From an uncultured Alphaproteobacteria bacterium (lineage in GTDB: Bacteria > Pseudomonadota > Alphaproteobacteria > Rhodobacterales > Rhodobacteraceae), in assembly GCA_913051655.1 (NCBI GenBank), contig CAJXHI010000006.1:1-34272 (forward strand): DNA of 34,272 nucleotides. Direction: 5' to 3'. The notes under the pieces are model-generated. The model had not been told where the DNA came from and ran no database searches. It was given only the letters and a program-made list of their open reading frames with translations. Both the position numbers and the translations under genes were made by a program. How positions within the stretch are numbered: position 1 is the stretch's first letter; the number at the start of each line of letters is the position of its first letter. Of the stretch, positions 17,726 through 26,018 are shown piece after piece.

Positions 17726-18354
17726 CTGATAACCTCACCGTCGTGACCCACCCCCTTGTTCAGCACAAACTGAGTCTGATGCGCGATAAATCGGCGCCAA
17801 CACCACTGTTTCGTCAGTTGCTCCGCGAGATCAGTCAACTTTTGGCCTATGAAATAACCCGTGAGTTGGCACTAACGACGAAACGTATTAATACCCCTCT
17901 TGAACCTATGGACGCTCCAGTCCTTGATGGAAAAAAACTTGCCCTTGTGTCGATACTGCGCGCTGGAAATGGGCTTTTGGATGGGGTTCTAGAATTGATC
18001 CCCGGCGCACGTGTCGGGTTTGTCGGGCTCTATCGTGACGAAGAAACGCTCAAACCGGTGCAATATTATTTCAAAGTTCCAGATACGCTGGAGGATCGTT
18101 TGGTCATCGCAGTAGATCCGATGCTGGCAACCGGTAATTCCTCTGTTGCAGCGATCGACCTTTTGAAAAGATCCGGTGCAAAAAATATTCGCTTTATGTG
18201 CCTTCTCGCGGCCCCAGAAGGCGTAAAGCGCATGCAAGAGGCACATCCCGACGTACAGATTGTGACCGCTGCTCTTGATAGCCATTTGAACGCAAAAGGA
18301 TATATTGTGCCTGGCCTCGGGGATGCAGGTGACCGCATGTTTGGAACAAAATAG
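17722..18354 (+). CDS. upp: Uracil phosphoribosyltransferase
   Basis: This enzyme joins uracil to phosphoribosyl pyrophosphate to give UMP. The 210 residues match the bacterial Upp length. [15 protein letters not shown] at the N-terminus, [20 protein letters not shown] near residue 75, and the phosphoribosyl-pyrophosphate loop [18 protein letters not shown] near 130 are characteristic. The C-terminal [16 protein letters not shown] is the uracil-binding end. It starts in ATGA overlap with add and is the last gene of the operon, which captures the uracil released by the phosphorylase step. No terminator hairpin is evident after it; the next 1.1 kb holds a decayed gene. Confidence 0.95.
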   Translation: MTDNLTVVTHPLVQHKLSLMRDKSAPTPLFRQLLREISQLLAYEITRELALTTKRINTPLEPMDAPVLDGKKLALVSILRAGNGLLDGVLELIPGARVGFVGLYRDEETLKPVQYYFKVPDTLEDRLVIAVDPMLATGNSSVAAIDLLKRSGAKNIRFMCLLAAPEGVKRMQEAHPDVQIVTAALDSHLNAKGYIVPGLGDAGDRMFGTK

Positions 18355-18419
18355 GCCAAAATATGCTTTACTAGATCATAGCTTTAGAGCAACGTATTCT
18401 CATTTTCACCTGCAGAAGG

Positions 18420-19310
18420 TGACATTTAATTTATTTTTGAAGTCTAACCTTTTTATAGTTTTTTCGGGCGCGTCTGGATGGTCCATCACCGTATAGATCT
18501 TAGATGCGTGTGACCGGCAAGCGACCTGGACGCCTACTGGGCTTACAGATGCGCAATTTGTAGCCAACCATGGCTGTATCAATATTCGGATAAGCCGAAA
18601 CGGCGTTACAAACCGGCAACGACGAAGCAGGCGCCTCACGCCAGAAACCTGTAACACAACCCTAAAAACCACTTCCCTCGCCAGCCACGACAACACCGAT
18701 CACACGTATTGCGCCAAAAACCGTGACTTCTAACATGCGACCGAGAACTGTAGGTCACCGTCAAATTACCCGCGGAGGAGCAGGTCGCTCAACTGATCTT
18801 TTGTTGAAGTAGCTTACATCACGCAAAGTGAAAAGTCTTGATCCATAATATTCCACGCCAACTTACCTCGGATGTACAGTGCGGAAATATTTATACGATA
18901 AAGCGGATTATGACATAGCTATTTAAAACGATAGAATAGCGGAAACGCTTCGTTGCTGGAAATGATACGCTTGTTCTTTCCGTGGTGCCGGATGGAGAAT
19001 TTCAACGATTGGCAGTGTGGTTCGACGCGTATTTATCGAAACAACTGGTGGCATGGGAAATTTACCACAAATGTCAAAGCATCCAAGTCGCCACCTTTGC
19101 CAATCTGAAAAACGCTGAACGTACCAGCTTTCGGATGCAACGAATTAACCTTCCAACAGTCAAGAAGAGCTTATCGATTCAAGGTGAACCTTACCAAATC
19201 GTTTATGTTGTTCGGTTTTTTATAGATTTAATCTGAAGGATGCCCTGTGAAGCTTGAAACAAGCTAAGTTTTACGACGTGTTTTTGCTTTACGGCGCAGT
19301 ATTACGGCTT
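18420..19310 (+). pseudogene. Decayed SPOR-domain protein
   Basis: This 0.9-kb stretch between upp and leuD carries no intact gene, but fragments line up in order. A signal-peptide-like start reads LKSNLFIVFSGASGWSITV (to about 18496). Then come GLTDAQFVANHGCINIRISR, ITRIAPKTVTSNMRPRTVGH in another frame and, at about 19070-19200, SIQVATFANLKNAERTSFRM followed by INLPTVKKSLSIQGEPYQIV. The last part is a recognisable SPOR domain: QVATF start, N-A-ER-S helix, LP, then G..YQIV strand. Its end continues in a shifted frame as LKDAL and AKFYDVFLL, as expected for the final helix and strand. SPOR domains bind glycan strands stripped of stem peptides at the septum. Several stops and shifts rule out function. 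The family call for the SPOR part is firm, for the rest tentative. Confidence 0.62.
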
Positions 19311-19382
19311 CTGAACTATTCGACTCGATTGACTTGACTATTCAAATAGACCCCAAAAACATCGAAGATCAAAGACAACTAG

Positions 19383-19412
19383 CGAAAGCTTTCGATCAAT
19401 CTCGAAGCTTCG
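19383..19412. repeat. Two adjacent self-complementary palindromes downstream of leuD
   Basis: CGAAAGCTTTCG (19383-19394) and CGAAGCTTCG (19403-19412) are perfect palindromes, each followed by ATCAA. They lie 27 to 56 bases beyond the leuD stop codon. Each could form a tight hairpin or a protein site; the two could also pair with each other. There is no T-run, so termination is not clearly supported. Confidence 0.4.
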
Positions 19413-19438
19413 ATCAAGTTTATTTATTCATTGAGGCC

Positions 19439-20044
19439 TTACACCCAAGGACGCTCTGCGGCGATTTTCGCCTCATAGCTCTCGATGGAGGAAGATTTTT
19501 CAAGGCTCAGCGAAATGTCATCCAATCCATTCAGCAGACAGTGTTTTTTGAATGCGTCAATTTCAAAGTGGAAAACATCCCCGTCAGAGGACGTCACCGT
19601 TTGTGCTTCAAGGTCGACTTCTATCCGTGCATTTGCGCCTTTTTCCGCATCTGTCATAACAGCACGCACCTGATCTTTTGGAAGCACAATGGGAAGGATC
19701 CCATTCTTGAAGCAGTTATTGTAAAAGATATCTGCAAAGCTTGTTGAAATCACGCAGCGAATGCCAAAATCCTTGATCGCCCAAGGCGCGTGTTCGCGTG
19801 ACGATCCGCATCCAAAATTGTCACCGGCAACTATGATCTCAGCACTGCGATATTGTGGTTTGTTGAGCACAAAATCTGGGTTTTCAGCCCCGTTCCTGTC
19901 GTAGCGCATTTCATCAAACAAATTAACCCCAAGGCCAGAGCGTTTGATAGTTTTCAAAAACACCTTGGGAATTATCATATCCGTATCGATATTGATTAGA
20001 GGCATTGGGGCGGCGATACCACTAAGTTTTTCGAATTTATCCAT
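19439..20044 (-). CDS. leuD: 3-isopropylmalate dehydratase small subunit
   Basis: With LeuC this subunit isomerises 2-isopropylmalate to 3-isopropylmalate in leucine synthesis. The 201-residue protein has [20 protein letters not shown] near residue 18, the typical swivel-domain opening. [20 protein letters not shown] near 75 holds substrate-binding residues including the arginine, and [17 protein letters not shown] follows near 105. The length is that of the bacterial LeuD that pairs with a full LeuC. Its ATG shares one base with the leuC stop (TAATG), so the subunits are coupled. leuB, which often follows, is absent; a decayed SPOR-domain gene lies beyond instead. Confidence 0.95.
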   Translation of the reverse strand: MDKFEKLSGIAAPMPLINIDTDMIIPKVFLKTIKRSGLGVNLFDEMRYDRNGAENPDFVLNKPQYRSAEIIVAGDNFGCGSSREHAPWAIKDFGIRCVISTSFADIFYNNCFKNGILPIVLPKDQVRAVMTDAEKGANARIEVDLEAQTVTSSDGDVFHFEIDAFKKHCLLNGLDDISLSLEKSSSIESYEAKIAAERPWV

Positions 20045-21450
20045 TACATCATTTCCCGCACATCAGTGAGTTTTCCCGTGACCGCGGCGGCAGCAGCCAT
20101 CGCTGGGCTCATCAAATGCGTTCGCCCACCCCTGCCCTGCCGACCTTCGAAATTCCGATTTGATGTCGCGGCACAGCGTTCCCCTGGTTGAAGTTGATCA
20201 GGGTTCATTGCAAGGCACATAGAACACCCCGCAAGGCGCCATTCAAAACCGGCATCCTTAAAAATATCGGCTAACCCTTCTTGTTCGGCTTGCGCCCGCA
20301 CAAGCCCGGACCCAGGAACTACCATCGCGCGCATGCCATCTTTGACCTTTTTACCTTTGAGGATCGCTGCGGCAGCACGCAGATCCTCGATGCGCCCATT
20401 GGTGCAGGAACCGATAAACACCGTGTCAATGACGATATCAGAAAGAGGCGTTCCCACCGTCAGCCCCATATAGTCCAATGATCTTGACGCGGCGTCGACC
20501 TTACCACCGTCAAAATCGTTAGGAGAAGGAACGTTAGCAGTGATCGGCAAGACATCTTCAGGCGAAGTACCCCATGTCACAACCGGCGCGATATCTTCTC
20601 CGCGAATGGTGACCACTTTATCAAAAAAGGCATCACCATCGCTAAAAAGTGTTTTCCAATAGGCAACGGCAGTTTCCCATGCGGCGCCTTTGGGGGCATG
20701 TGGCCGGCCTTTACAATACTCAAACGTCTTTTCATCCGGCGCAATCAGTCCTGCGCGTGCACCCCCTTCAATCGCCATGTTACAGACGGTCATGCGCCCT
20801 TCCATCGACAAATCTCGGATCGCTTTGCCAGTATATTCGATTACATACCCAGTTCCCCCTGCTGTACCCGTTTTGCCAATCACTGAAAGCGTGATGTCTT
20901 TGGCTGTCACACCAGGAGAAAGTTTGCCGGTGATCTCAACTTTCATGTTTTTCGATTTCTTCTGGATAAGCGTTTGGGTTGCCAGAACATGTTCAACCTC
21001 AGATGTGCCTATCCCGTGCGCCAAGGCCCCAAAAGCACCATGCGTTGCTGTGTGGCTATCCCCGCAGACTACGGTCATTCCCGGCAATGTCCAACCCTGT
21101 TCAGGCCCAACAATATGCACGATGCCCTGACGGACATCAGATACCGGATAATAATGGATGCCGAAATCAGCCGCATTTTTGTCCAGTGCTTCGACCTGAA
21201 TACGGCTTTCTTCATTTTCGATGCCTTTGGACCGATCAAGTGTTGTTGGCACATTGTGATCCGGTACGGCAATGGTTTTTTCAGGCGCGCGGACCTTGCG
21301 ACCTGCCATACGCAAACCTTCAAAAGCTTGCGGGCTTGTCACCTCATGCACAAGGTGACGGTCAATATACAAAAGGCATGTGCCATCTTCAGCTTCGTGG
21401 GCGACATGTGCGTCCCAAATTTTATCGTAAAGTGTCGTCGGGGCAGTCAT
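20044..21450 (-). CDS. leuC: 3-isopropylmalate dehydratase large subunit
   Basis: This is the aconitase-family catalytic subunit that carries the [4Fe-4S] cluster, 468 residues. Motifs in order: [20 protein letters not shown] near residue 25, [20 protein letters not shown] near 130, [14 protein letters not shown] near 345 (first cluster cysteine) and [17 protein letters not shown] near 410 (second and third cysteines). [10 protein letters not shown] near 435 ends the active site. All three cysteines are present. The start is taken at the ATG at 21450 because AGAGG lies six bases before it; another ATG two codons earlier sits too close to that site. Regulation is not evident; the upstream 0.9 kb shows no leader peptide with leucine codons that I could find. 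Confidence 0.95.
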   Translation of the reverse strand: MTAPTTLYDKIWDAHVAHEAEDGTCLLYIDRHLVHEVTSPQAFEGLRMAGRKVRAPEKTIAVPDHNVPTTLDRSKGIENEESRIQVEALDKNAADFGIHYYPVSDVRQGIVHIVGPEQGWTLPGMTVVCGDSHTATHGAFGALAHGIGTSEVEHVLATQTLIQKKSKNMKVEITGKLSPGVTAKDITLSVIGKTGTAGGTGYVIEYTGKAIRDLSMEGRMTVCNMAIEGGARAGLIAPDEKTFEYCKGRPHAPKGAAWETAVAYWKTLFSDGDAFFDKVVTIRGEDIAPVVTWGTSPEDVLPITANVPSPNDFDGGKVDAASRSLDYMGLTVGTPLSDIVIDTVFIGSCTNGRIEDLRAAAAILKGKKVKDGMRAMVVPGSGLVRAQAEQEGLADIFKDAGFEWRLAGCSMCLAMNPDQLQPGERCAATSNRNFEGRQGRGGRTHLMSPAMAAAAAVTGKLTDVREMM

Positions 21451-21456
21451 TTTCAT

Positions 21457-22385
21457 CCTCTCCCGTTTGGAGTGTGTCCAATTATGTGAATATATAGTCT
21501 AAAAGGACAGTCGAACTAAAATACCCTGAAGGGCCGCGTAAAAGCGCCAAGGCAAGCGTGCGTGGTCTTCGATATCAAGTGTCATCGTCATGTTAGAGAA
21601 AATAAGACAAGGCGCGGCATTGCGCAAGCGACTAAACGGTATTTGTGAGAACCTGGTCACCATCTGCTGAGCGCCCGTTTAAAGTGCCAGTCTGCTTTTC
21701 TACTGGTCTTCGGCAAATTCCAGTAAATTGCCCAGTTCACAGCCCCGAAATTGGCAAAAAGGACTGAGCATGAAAAAGCGCACGCCTTTGACTTTACGAC
21801 TACGCAGGGCGTTTAGGTTTTGTTGAACCAAGTGGATGGCTTCGGCTAACTCTCTAGGTTTAAGCTCGCATAGGGCAAACGTGACGTCGAATCACATAAG
21901 AATGACCATTAGACAAACCCTTCGTTTTCTTTCTGGAACTCAAGCCGATTCTGAATATCCAGCCCAAGATGAAAAAACAATGCCTGCGGAGAGTAGAAGC
22001 AAACCGTAAGAATGAAAAAAGGGCGCACGCATTGTCAGGCCCGCACGCTCATTTCAAGTGAAAACAGCGACAATAAGCGGAGGTAAAAACGTGTCATATA
22101 TCATTGTGATCACGAACCAAGCGCCACCAAATTGCCACCGGAATGTTAATCACCGCGATTACAATAGCGATAATATTGATTTCAGGTTCTTTTGCTGTCA
22201 TTAAGTGCAGACTGAATGAGTTATTAAAATTATTGTTCATGTGATATTGAGTTCTCTTAATTTAAAAAATTAATTAAAATGTTGTTAGCAAGGAAAAAAG
22301 CTGTAATTGAGATTTTATAGAATACGTGTTAATCTTTACCTGTCGAATATCGACACTAAATGACATTTTTTAAGGAGGATCCGTT
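21457..22385. other. Gene-poor stretch with minus-strand coding remnants
   Basis: No complete gene is visible between leuC and rsfS. On the minus strand several fragments look protein-like: a hydrophobic 48-codon frame at 22094-22240 (NIIAIVIAVINIPVAIWW), then a stretch FILTVCFYSPQALFFHLGLD ending NEGFV. Further on come FALCELKPRELAEAIHLVQQ and NALRSRKVKGVRFFML. A last fragment LDIEDHARLPWRFYAALQGI ends near 21510. They are separated by stops and shifts, so one or two genes, at least one of them a membrane protein, may have decayed here. I recognise none of the families. The last 150 bases before rsfS are AT-rich and probably hold its promoter. Confidence 0.4.
22372..22378 (+). promoter_or_regulatory. 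Strong ribosome binding site of rsfS
   Basis: AAGGAGG at 22372-22378 is close to the anti-Shine-Dalgarno optimum. It lies seven bases before an in-frame CTG (22386) and thirteen before the TTG at 22392, and no ATG or GTG is near. It therefore bears directly on which rare start codon rsfS uses. Confidence 0.7.
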
Positions 22386-22391
22386 CTGTCA

Positions 22392-22799
22392 TTGTCTCTG
22401 AATGCAGCAGATGTTGCAGCACAGTCTTCGGTGGTAGCCGAAGCACTCAATGGTTTTACAAGCGATATGCAGTTAACCGAAGTTTTGAAGTCTCTTTGTG
22501 AAATCAAAGCCGAGGATATCGCGCAAATTGATTTGCGCGGGAAATCTTCAATTGGAGATTATATGGTAATCGCCTCTGGTCGCTCTTCGCGTCAGGTCAA
22601 TGCCATTGCAACCAATTTGGTGGATCATCTAAAGCAAACGCTCCGATGTTCAGCACGAATAGAGGGCAAAAACAGCGATGATTGGATCCTCGTAGACACG
22701 GGTGATATTATTGTGCACATATTTCGCCCTGAAGTGCGCAGGTTTTATCAATTGGAAAAAATGTGGCAACCGCCGCTGGCGAGTTCAAAAAACGCATAA
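22392..22799 (+). CDS. rsfS: Ribosomal silencing factor RsfS (Iojap/YbeB)
   Basis: RsfS binds ribosomal protein uL14 on the 50S subunit and blocks joining of the 30S subunit, lowering translation in starvation. The 135-residue protein has the family core: KAEDIAQIDLRGKSSIGDYM near residue 40, IASGRSSRQVNAIATNLVDH near 60, and DSDDWILVDTGDIIVHIFRP-like sequence near 100, here NSDDWILVDTGDIIVHIFRP, followed by REFYQLE-like RRFYQLEKMW. The start is uncertain: TTG at 22392 is given, but a CTG two codons upstream stands at the ideal distance from the AAGGAGG site. It heads a conserved run with rlmH, gpmI, envC, ctpA and rppH. Confidence 0.9.
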   Translation: MSLNAADVAAQSSVVAEALNGFTSDMQLTEVLKSLCEIKAEDIAQIDLRGKSSIGDYMVIASGRSSRQVNAIATNLVDHLKQTLRCSARIEGKNSDDWILVDTGDIIVHIFRPEVRRFYQLEKMWQPPLASSKNA

Positions 22800-22811
22800 G
22801 TGGCGTCTCTG

Positions 22812-23282
22812 ATGCACGTCAAAATTGTATCGGTGGGTCGACTGAAATCTGGCCCGGAACGCACACTATTCGATGATTATAGATCCCGCTTTGACAAACT
22901 TGGCAAAGTTTTGGGAATTCGACCGCTTGAAATTATCGAACTGGATGATCGTAAAGTTAGTGGCAAAGCCGGTGAAGCAGACCTTATTTTACGTGCTCTT
23001 TCCAATGACATCTATGCAATCGCCCTTGATGAAAGAGGGGTTCAGATGTGTTCGCCTAAGTTCTCCCAGCTTATGTCCCAATCGCGTGATGATGGTCACA
23101 ACGCTCTAGCGTTTGTTATTGGTGGGGCTGATGGGCTTCATCATTCCATTTCCGATCGATGTCAAAAATCTCTTTCACTTGGGACTATGGTCTGGCCGCG
23201 GACGTTGGCACGTGTCATGTTAAGCGAACAACTTTACAGAGCTGCAACAATTCTCGCAGGGACGCCCTACCATCGCGCTTAA
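22812..23282 (+). CDS. rlmH: 23S rRNA (pseudouridine1915-N3)-methyltransferase RlmH
   Basis: RlmH methylates pseudouridine 1915 in helix 69 of 23S rRNA using S-adenosylmethionine, acting on the assembled 70S ribosome. The 156-residue protein is a small SPOUT (knotted) enzyme: MHVKIVSVGRLKSGPE at the start, IALDERGVQMCSPKFSQLM near residue 75, the knot with FVIGGADGLHHSI near 105, and the C-terminal substrate loop RVMLSEQLYRAATILAGTPYH. I prefer the ATG at 22812, which matches the usual family N-terminus; a GTG at 22800 directly after the rsfS stop is possible. It is co-transcribed with rsfS, a pairing common across bacteria and linked to ribosome maturation. Confidence 0.93.
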   Translation: MHVKIVSVGRLKSGPERTLFDDYRSRFDKLGKVLGIRPLEIIELDDRKVSGKAGEADLILRALSNDIYAIALDERGVQMCSPKFSQLMSQSRDDGHNALAFVIGGADGLHHSISDRCQKSLSLGTMVWPRTLARVMLSEQLYRAATILAGTPYHRA

Positions 23283-23346
23283 GTGAACAAAGCTGGCTTG
23301 TGTTGTCCGCCAGAACGCAATACTTAAATGTCAAAAGGGACATGAG

Positions 23347-24867
23347 ATGCAGGCAAAACCGGTTGTGCTTTGTATTTTGGATGGCTGGGGATTAAGCACC
23401 TCTGCGACTGGCAACGCGCCTGCTCAGGCACGTACTCCGACTGTTGATCACATCATGGAAAGCTGCCCTCATGCGACGCTCATCGCTCATGGACCCGACG
23501 TTGGGTTACCAAAACACCAGATGGGAAATTCAGAAGTTGGACACACAAATATAGGTGCAGGTCGGATCGTCGCCATGGACCTTGGTCAGATCGATTTGGC
23601 GATAAAAACAGGTGCCTTCGCAAAAAACCCGGCGCTTAATAACTTTATTGAAAAACTGAAATCCTCCGACGGGACAGCACATGTACTGTCTCTCTTGTCA
23701 GACGGCGGTGTGCATGGTCAGTTTTCTCATCTAATTGCAGCATTGAAATCACTTAACGATCACAATATTCCAACGGCACTTCATATTATCGCGGATGGAC
23801 GGGATGTGGCGCCCAAATCAATCTTGACCTATTTAGCGCAATTGCAAGACCAAATGCCCGCCAATACTTTTATTGCGACACTTACAGGGCGTTACTATGC
23901 TCTTGATAGAGACAAACGCTGGGAGCGTGTTAAAAAGGCCTACGACGCGGTTGTACATGGCATTTCAACACAGTATTTTGAACGCGCAGAAAAAGCAATT
24001 GACGTGGGATATCAAAACGGGAAATCAGATGAATTTTTACCGGCAAGCGTCATTGGCAATTACAAAGGTGTTCAGGATGGCGACGGTTTGTTTTGCCTAA
24101 ACTTCCGAGCAGATCGGGCACGTCAAATCCTTTCGGCAATGGCTGATCCAGCTTTCAGTGATTTTGATATGCCCAAAAAACCCTGTTGGAAGACAGTTTT
24201 GGGAATGGTGCCCTATTCTGATCGCCATGAAGTCTTTATGGAAACCTGTTTTCCCAAGCAAACGATCAAAAACACGTTGGGCAAATGGGTATCCCAGAAA
24301 GGAAAGAGGCAGTTTAGGCTTGCAGAAACTGAAAAATATCCCCATGTGACGTTTTTTTTAAATGGAGGACGGGAGGAACCCCATAGAGGTGAAGAACGGC
24401 ATATGCCGGCCTCTCCCAAAGTGGAGACGTATGACCTGGCGCCGGAAATGTCATCGGAAGCTGTGACAGAGTCTCTGATTGAGGCGATTAAGACCGGATT
24501 TGACCTTATCGTTGTGAATTATGCAAATCCGGATATGGTTGGTCATACGGGTGATTTAGCCGCTGCTGTCAAAGCTTGCGAAGCAGTGGATGCCTGCCTT
24601 GGCTCTGTTCTTCCCGTCCTCAAACAGGTGGGAGGCGTTATGCTTTTAACAGCGGATCATGGTAATTGTGAAATGATGATTCACCAAAAAACCGGACTAC
24701 CCCACACCGCCCATACAGCGAATTTGGTGCCCGTTGCACTTGTGAACGGTCCGGCGGGTATTAGGCTGTGCGATGGGGGAAGGTTGGCAGATATAGCGCC
24801 TACACTATTGGCCTTGATGAATCTCCCATTACCACCAGAAATGACAGGGAAATCGTTGTTGGTGTGA
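23347..24867 (+). CDS. gpmI: 2,3-bisphosphoglycerate-independent phosphoglycerate mutase
   Basis: This enzyme interconverts 3- and 2-phosphoglycerate in glycolysis and gluconeogenesis without a bisphosphoglycerate cofactor. The 506-residue protein belongs to the alkaline phosphatase superfamily. CILDGWGLS near residue 10 is the first metal site. HQMGNSEVGHTNIGAGRIV near 60 contains the nucleophilic serine. ALHIIADGRDVAPKS near 145 and FNFRADRARQ-like NFRADRARQILSAM near 255 bind substrate. FLNGGREEPHRGEER near 335 and LLTADHGNCEMMI near 435 complete the manganese sites. The ATG at 23347 follows AAAGGGA. It ends in a TGATG overlap with the envC-like gene, so metabolism and envelope genes are on one message. 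Confidence 0.95.
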   Translation: MQAKPVVLCILDGWGLSTSATGNAPAQARTPTVDHIMESCPHATLIAHGPDVGLPKHQMGNSEVGHTNIGAGRIVAMDLGQIDLAIKTGAFAKNPALNNFIEKLKSSDGTAHVLSLLSDGGVHGQFSHLIAALKSLNDHNIPTALHIIADGRDVAPKSILTYLAQLQDQMPANTFIATLTGRYYALDRDKRWERVKKAYDAVVHGISTQYFERAEKAIDVGYQNGKSDEFLPASVIGNYKGVQDGDGLFCLNFRADRARQILSAMADPAFSDFDMPKKPCWKTVLGMVPYSDRHEVFMETCFPKQTIKNTLGKWVSQKGKRQFRLAETEKYPHVTFFLNGGREEPHRGEERHMPASPKVETYDLAPEMSSEAVTESLIEAIKTGFDLIVVNYANPDMVGHTGDLAAAVKACEAVDACLGSVLPVLKQVGGVMLLTADHGNCEMMIHQKTGLPHTAHTANLVPVALVNGPAGIRLCDGGRLADIAPTLLALMNLPLPPEMTGKSLLV

Positions 24868-26018
24868 TGTGGTTTATGCGTGTCATAAGCCTCGCTTTAA
24901 TGCTTTGCTGCGCGCTGAGCAAAGTGGAGCTTTTGGCGGCCGAGTCTGTTGTAAAAACCGCCCACGATGCCGCGAATGAACTTGAAGAGGCCTCCATGCG
25001 GCTTACTATCGCGAAAGCGAAGAAAGACAGAATAAATGCGTTGACTGGGACCATCCGCGCCTTTGAAACTGCGCTCTCCTCGTTTAGAGCAAGTTTGCGT
25101 GAGTTGGCTAGTACAAAGCAAGACCTAAAGACGCGGTTGGATTTAAGAGAAGAAAATATAAGTCGCCTTATAGGTGTACTTTACAGTATCGACAACGAGC
25201 CGGCTCCGGCCAAATTGGTGCATCCAGACGGCCCATTGAAAACTGCGCGGGCGGGCATGTTGCTTTCTGATATGTTGGTGCACCTTCAGCGTCCTGTAGA
25301 ACAGCTCAAGTACGATCTGGAAACCCTTAAGATGCTTGAAACACAACAGGCAGATAGCACCGCCGTTTTAGAAAACGGGCTGCGTGAGTTGCAATCCGCA
25401 CGCAGCGATTTGGTTGCCGCGGCTTCTTCACGGGATGGGCTTCCCACGAGGTTTGTTGATGACCCCTCCAAGACAGCCATCCTGATTGCTGCGGCTGAGA
25501 GCATAGACACCTTAATCAAGGGCCTGTCCATCTATTCGCCGCATGAGCTGGCTAAACCCCTACCCGATATCAAAGCGAGCAAAAACCTATTGCCATTGCC
25601 TGTTCACGGTCGCATTGTACGCAACTTTGACGAACCAGATGCATCTGGTATAAAACGCCCAGGTATTGTGATTGCCGCATATCCCGCAGCGCTTGTTACA
25701 ACGCCAACGGCGGTAACAGTGCGCTATCAGGGAGATTTTTTAGATTACGGTTTAGTGTCCATCCTTGAACCTCAAGATGGCATTCTCTTTGTTTTATCAG
25801 GTTTAGACAAGACCTTTGGACGGATCGGAGAAGTGCTTCCAAAGGGAAGTCCAGTGGGTATCATGGGTGGCGAGGCGGCACCAGCACAAAAAATCTTACA
25901 AGAATCTTTGGCTCCAGGTGGTACTTACCGACCAGAAACGCTCTATGTTGAAGTGAGAGTAAATGAGAAACCGCAGGATCCGCTGCGATGGTTTGACGTG
26001 AAAGAGGACAAAGATTGA
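24867..26018 (+). CDS. envC: EnvC-like murein hydrolase activator with degenerate LytM domain
   Basis: A secreted coiled-coil protein of 383 residues that probably activates a septal amidase. An N-terminal signal peptide (VISLALMLCCALSKVELLAA) is followed by a long heptad-rich region from about residue 30 to 220, with ETALSSFRASLRELASTKQD as an example. The C-terminal part from about residue 240 (LLPLPVHGRIVRNFDEPDAS) is a LytM/M23 fold. The catalytic H and D of active M23 peptidases are not found, and the HxH motif is missing, as in EnvC and other non-enzymatic activators. The start ATG shares a base with the gpmI stop (TGATG); another ATG three codons on is possible. It is followed in TGATG overlap by ctpA. 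The name is from fold and context, not close identity. Confidence 0.78.
   Translation: MWFMRVISLALMLCCALSKVELLAAESVVKTAHDAANELEEASMRLTIAKAKKDRINALTGTIRAFETALSSFRASLRELASTKQDLKTRLDLREENISRLIGVLYSIDNEPAPAKLVHPDGPLKTARAGMLLSDMLVHLQRPVEQLKYDLETLKMLETQQADSTAVLENGLRELQSARSDLVAAASSRDGLPTRFVDDPSKTAILIAAAESIDTLIKGLSIYSPHELAKPLPDIKASKNLLPLPVHGRIVRNFDEPDASGIKRPGIVIAAYPAALVTTPTAVTVRYQGDFLDYGLVSILEPQDGILFVLSGLDKTFGRIGEVLPKGSPVGIMGGEAAPAQKILQESLAPGGTYRPETLYVEVRVNEKPQDPLRWFDVKEDKD

Noticed and set aside
18406..18696. 96-codon minus-strand frame after upp
   Set aside because: No similarity or ribosome site; the plus strand holds ordered pieces of a SPOR-domain protein in the same region.
19334..19747. Open plus-strand frame of 137 codons
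   Set aside because: It lies mostly on the opposite strand of leuD, shows no domain and has no ribosome site; the leuD reading is certain.
20974..21497. Two long plus-strand frames of about 170 codons opposite leuC
   Set aside because: They are antisense to a clearly conserved leuC and have compositions expected of shadow frames.
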